Of a DNA stretch of 55,476 bases, positions 53,230 to 55,476 are shown one piece after another. Positions within the stretch are counted from its first letter, which is position 1. The number at the start of each line of letters is the position of its first letter. The stretch lies in the IMG/VR virus record IMGVR_UViG_3300006735_006281, positions 1 through 55,476 of that record. The stretch is one strand, 5' to 3'. The notes beneath the pieces are model-generated. The model did not search any database, was not told where the DNA came from, and saw nothing but the letters and a program-made list of their open reading frames with translations. A program made the translations under genes and the position numbers. The DNA comes from a virus.

Positions 53230-53246
53230 TAACACCTCTTTTTTTT
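53222..53246 (+). terminator. Rho-independent terminator
   Basis: A perfect seven-base stem (AGAGGTG at 53222-53228 with CACCTCT at 53233-53239), a four-base loop and a run of seven T after it. The stem begins in the last codons of the short second-frame gene. Confidence 0.85.
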
Positions 53247-53254
53247 ATGTTAGA

Positions 53255-53262
53255 TATTTATA
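53255..53262 (+). promoter_or_regulatory. Candidate late promoter element (TATTTATA)
   Basis: The extended sequence GATATTTATAGTAAAACA stands right after the terminator and 16 bases before the TTG start of the 548-residue gene, so it most likely starts a new transcript. It is close in sequence to the copy at 35758. Confidence 0.6.
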
Positions 53263-53278
53263 GTAAAACAATAGTATC

Positions 53279-54925
53279 TTGAAAACTGAAGAAAGACGAC
53301 ATAAACGTATTAAAGAATTAATGGGCATTAAACCTAAATTGATTTCTGAACAAGGATATGATGATAGTGTGGCCGACTATTTAGCCACTGGACTTGAAAC
53401 TGGTGAAACAATTGGAAGAAGTTTATTTGGTAGAACATCCAGCCCCAACGATTGGAAATTAGACCCTAGTGATGGGGTAACACCCGGTGGGATTGATGTA
53501 ACAGATGCAGCAACAAGTGCAGTAGATGCAAGATTAGCAACACAAGCCGCTAGAGACCTACTAGGTAATACACCAATATCACAAGGATTTGTAAATCATG
53601 TAGTTTGGAAATACTTTGACGATACAGGACCTTTTGGGTTTACTTATTCCTTCACAGAAGATGTAGTTATTGGTGAGACCAGAATATTAGCCGATAAAAG
53701 TCACACAACCAAAAATGCGGAGTATATTAAATCAACAAATACTATTGTAATAGATGATATTGAGGTAGATAAAACTGAAAATGATGAAACAGTAACAGGA
53801 GACACAACTACAGTTAAAAATAGAAACCAAAAAATAGTAGATCTTTTTAATAAAGTGGGGATAAAATTAGACACTAAACATCCTTTGGTTATATATTTTA
53901 GGAAAAATATACGTCCAGTGTTGAGAAGAATGAAAAAAGAATTTCCTGAGTATAAAATAAATTTTACTGACCAAGCAACTAAATGGGAAGGTGAAGAAGT
54001 TGTGGTAGACCATTTTTTAACAACCAAAGACATATTACTAGAAGGGTATAAGGAAACATTAACTCAACTCATGAAATTAAAAGCGGCCAAAAAAGCACAG
54101 AAAAAAGATAGTAAAATGATTGGTGTGCTAGATAAAGAAATAAAAAAAGAAACACAAAACCTACTAAAAATAATAAAACCTAAAATACAAAACATTTTCA
54201 AAGAATCGAGTAAATCGATTAAAGATATAGAAATGGTTAGGTTTGTTATATACCTAAATGCCTTTCTATCACAATTAAAAAAGGACTATCCACAATATAG
54301 TATAACTTATGGTGATTTAGTCTTAAAAGAACAGGAAGAAACTAAAGAAAAAATAGGAATATCAATAACTTTAGCAAAAGGACAGGATGAGGTATACATT
54401 GGTAGAACCTATCCATGTACAGTTAAAGTTGGTGGAAAAGAAGCTGGTAGTAATAATGTAACAATACTTGATGTCGATTCTAAATTTGTAAATAAAGGTA
54501 ATAAGGGTAGTGGTCCAGTAAAATCTAATATAGATGGTAAGGAAGACAAAGTTGAAGAAGAAAATTCATACACATTCCCAAAAGCTGGTTCAAATTATGG
54601 AGATAAAGGTAAAAGATTTTGGGTAACAATGACAATAGATGTAGAACCTGTGAATTATTTATTAAATAATGCGGCGACAAATAAACTGAAAGCTTATAAA
54701 GAATATGTTTATGTTGTTGAAATGTTATTTAATGGTTTTAGAATACAAAGAATAAATAGTAGTGACTTTTTAGACCAAAATTTTGGGGCAGAAGATATAA
54801 AATTCTTATTCGACGATGATGTAAACACAGTAACATTCCAAAAACCTTATCAAATAGAGGTTCTTGCTGGTGATAAGTCATTAGGTAAGTTAAACATAAC
54901 AGTAGATAACATAGAAAGAAAATAA
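53279..54925 (+). CDS. Putative tail/virion protein, unknown (548 residues)
   Basis: Not recognised. It starts at a TTG (53279), as the first start codon after an in-frame stop at 53264; the next residues KTEERRHKRIKELMGIKPK form the basic opening often seen in virion proteins. The first 130 residues are followed by a long Lys/Glu-rich helical region (about 185-340) and a beta-rich C-terminal part (about 350-548) with VYIGRTYPCTVKVGG. Its place, between the gp26-like gene and the coiled-coil protein cut by the window, points to a tail role. The start codon choice is not certain because TTG starts are rare. Confidence 0.55.
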   Translation: MKTEERRHKRIKELMGIKPKLISEQGYDDSVADYLATGLETGETIGRSLFGRTSSPNDWKLDPSDGVTPGGIDVTDAATSAVDARLATQAARDLLGNTPISQGFVNHVVWKYFDDTGPFGFTYSFTEDVVIGETRILADKSHTTKNAEYIKSTNTIVIDDIEVDKTENDETVTGDTTTVKNRNQKIVDLFNKVGIKLDTKHPLVIYFRKNIRPVLRRMKKEFPEYKINFTDQATKWEGEEVVVDHFLTTKDILLEGYKETLTQLMKLKAAKKAQKKDSKMIGVLDKEIKKETQNLLKIIKPKIQNIFKESSKSIKDIEMVRFVIYLNAFLSQLKKDYPQYSITYGDLVLKEQEETKEKIGISITLAKGQDEVYIGRTYPCTVKVGGKEAGSNNVTILDVDSKFVNKGNKGSGPVKSNIDGKEDKVEEENSYTFPKAGSNYGDKGKRFWVTMTIDVEPVNYLLNNAATNKLKAYKEYVYVVEMLFNGFRIQRINSSDFLDQNFGAEDIKFLFDDDVNTVTFQKPYQIEVLAGDKSLGKLNITVDNIERK

Positions 54926-54931
54926 TAAACT

Positions 54932-55476
54932 ATGGCAGAAGGAGCTACAGGTGCGGAAAGAATAAAAGAACTCGAACAACAACGAGCCCTACTTCAATGG
55001 ATGATAGACAACCAAAGAAGGGTTAACAATGGGGTAAAAGAACATCTTAAAGCTAGACAACAATTACTGGCGGTTGAAGAACAAATTGCTTCAGCCGAAA
55101 AACTTGTTATCGAAACCAAAAAAGAAATTGCCAAATTAGAAAAAGAAAAAGAAACAGCTAATAAAAAGAGACAAAGGGCGATTAAGAAAGAAATTCGTTT
55201 TCTAAAAGAATTTAATGCAGAAAATGAACGTACCGTTGATATACAAAAAAAGGAGAGAGACGAATTAAAAAAGACACTCAGTCTTAAAAAGGCAATAGGT
55301 AATGAAGTTAAGAAACAAGTTATTGCCCTCAACAAAGAATTATTCAATGTTAAAAAACTTAAATCATTTTATCTAGAAATAGATAAAGGAGTTAGGTTAA
55401 CCACAGAATCCTTAGGTTTATCGGCAGGTTCTTCAGACATTCTTAGACAAAATTTATTAGATGCTTCACAATACGC
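54932..55476 (+). CDS. Coiled-coil protein, possible tape measure (3' truncated)
   Basis: The first 181 codons of a gene that continues past the window end, starting at ATG 54932-54934. The protein is almost wholly helical, with long Lys/Glu/Gln-rich repeats (RIKELEQQRALLQWM, EEQIASAEKLVIETKKEI, RAIKKEIRFLKEFNAE) in heptads that suit a coiled coil. Tail tape measure proteins (T4 gp29 type) begin this way and follow the gp26-like genes in related phages, but without the rest this is a guess. It is coupled to the preceding gene with a six-base gap. Confidence 0.6.
   Translation, partial: MAEGATGAERIKELEQQRALLQWMIDNQRRVNNGVKEHLKARQQLLAVEEQIASAEKLVIETKKEIAKLEKEKETANKKRQRAIKKEIRFLKEFNAENERTVDIQKKERDELKKTLSLKKAIGNEVKKQVIALNKELFNVKKLKSFYLEIDKGVRLTTESLGLSAGSSDILRQNLLDASQY

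Noticed and set aside
54994-55347. 117-codon minus-strand frame at the window end
   Set aside because: It lies wholly inside the coiled-coil gene in the opposite strand, has a hydrophobic composition from reverse-complemented Lys/Glu codons, and no start context.
1-55476. tRNA genes, insertion sequences or integrase
   Set aside because: I saw no T-loop plus acceptor pattern, transposase motifs or terminal inverted repeats on reading; a covariance-model search would be needed to exclude tRNAs with certainty.

Overview
The window is a stretch of an AT-rich, T4-like myovirus genome. The evidence is a set of recognisable T4-type virion genes: the C-terminal part of the gp23-type major capsid protein, neck proteins, two tail sheath proteins, a tail tube protein, a gp26-family baseplate protein and a gp5-type OB-fold hub protein. 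It also has a gp55-type late sigma factor, a family B DNA polymerase, PhoH, dUTPase and an SNF2 helicase. Genes are tightly packed, often with start/stop overlaps, and no ribosomal RNA, tRNA, transposase or CRISPR array was seen. Most start codons are preceded by A-rich leaders rather than a Shine-Dalgarno sequence, which fits a Bacteroidetes (flavobacterial) host, but this is an inference; the host cannot be fixed from the window.

Layout. (1) 1-760: the end of the capsid gene on the + strand, closed by a strong terminator. (2) 759-25226: one long minus-strand block. Read in its own direction it starts with a glycosyltransferase, a 3'-5' exonuclease and dUTPase, then passes through a large sugar island (about 23-7.7 kb), then the gp55-like sigma factor, a set of baseplate/virion proteins and finally a cysteine-synthase-like enzyme. 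PhoH and a degenerate HAD protein sit inside the island. (3) 25341-40631: a plus-strand block with three fibre or adhesin genes, a small unknown virion gene, DNA polymerase, a run of small genes (one with a WYL-like domain), the gp13-like neck protein and an S74-type fibre. (4) 40624-42399: an SNF2-type helicase on the minus strand. (5) 42512-55476: plus-strand neck/tail genes (gp14-like, gp15-like, two sheaths, HAD phosphatase, gp19 tube, gp26-like with an overlapping second frame, an unknown protein and a coiled-coil protein cut by the window end). A tiny ribbon-helix-helix gene lies on the opposite strand just before the sheath genes.

The most striking content is the sugar island. Between 10950 and 17656 eight consecutive, overlapping genes match, step by step, the Pseudomonas/Bordetella Wbp/Wlb pathway that builds UDP-2,3-diacetamido-2,3-dideoxy-mannuronic acid and its 3-acetamidino derivative: 6-dehydrogenase (WbpA), 3-oxidase (WbpB), aminotransferase (WbpE), N-acetyltransferase (WbpD), 2-epimerase (WbpI) and the amidotransferase set WbpG-HisF-HisH. 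Further upstream in the same operon are a second acetyltransferase, an SDR nucleotide-sugar enzyme and several glycosyltransferases. The phage therefore appears to carry machinery to make and attach a rare charged sugar, either to its own virion or to the host surface.

Other points of interest are a recurrent TATTTATA element placed just upstream of many virion genes (a candidate late promoter for the gp55-like sigma factor), the RHH gene with a repeat array beside it, the tandem enlarged sheath genes, and the gp26-like/second-frame overlap at a run of seven T, which looks like a tail-assembly-chaperone frameshift site.
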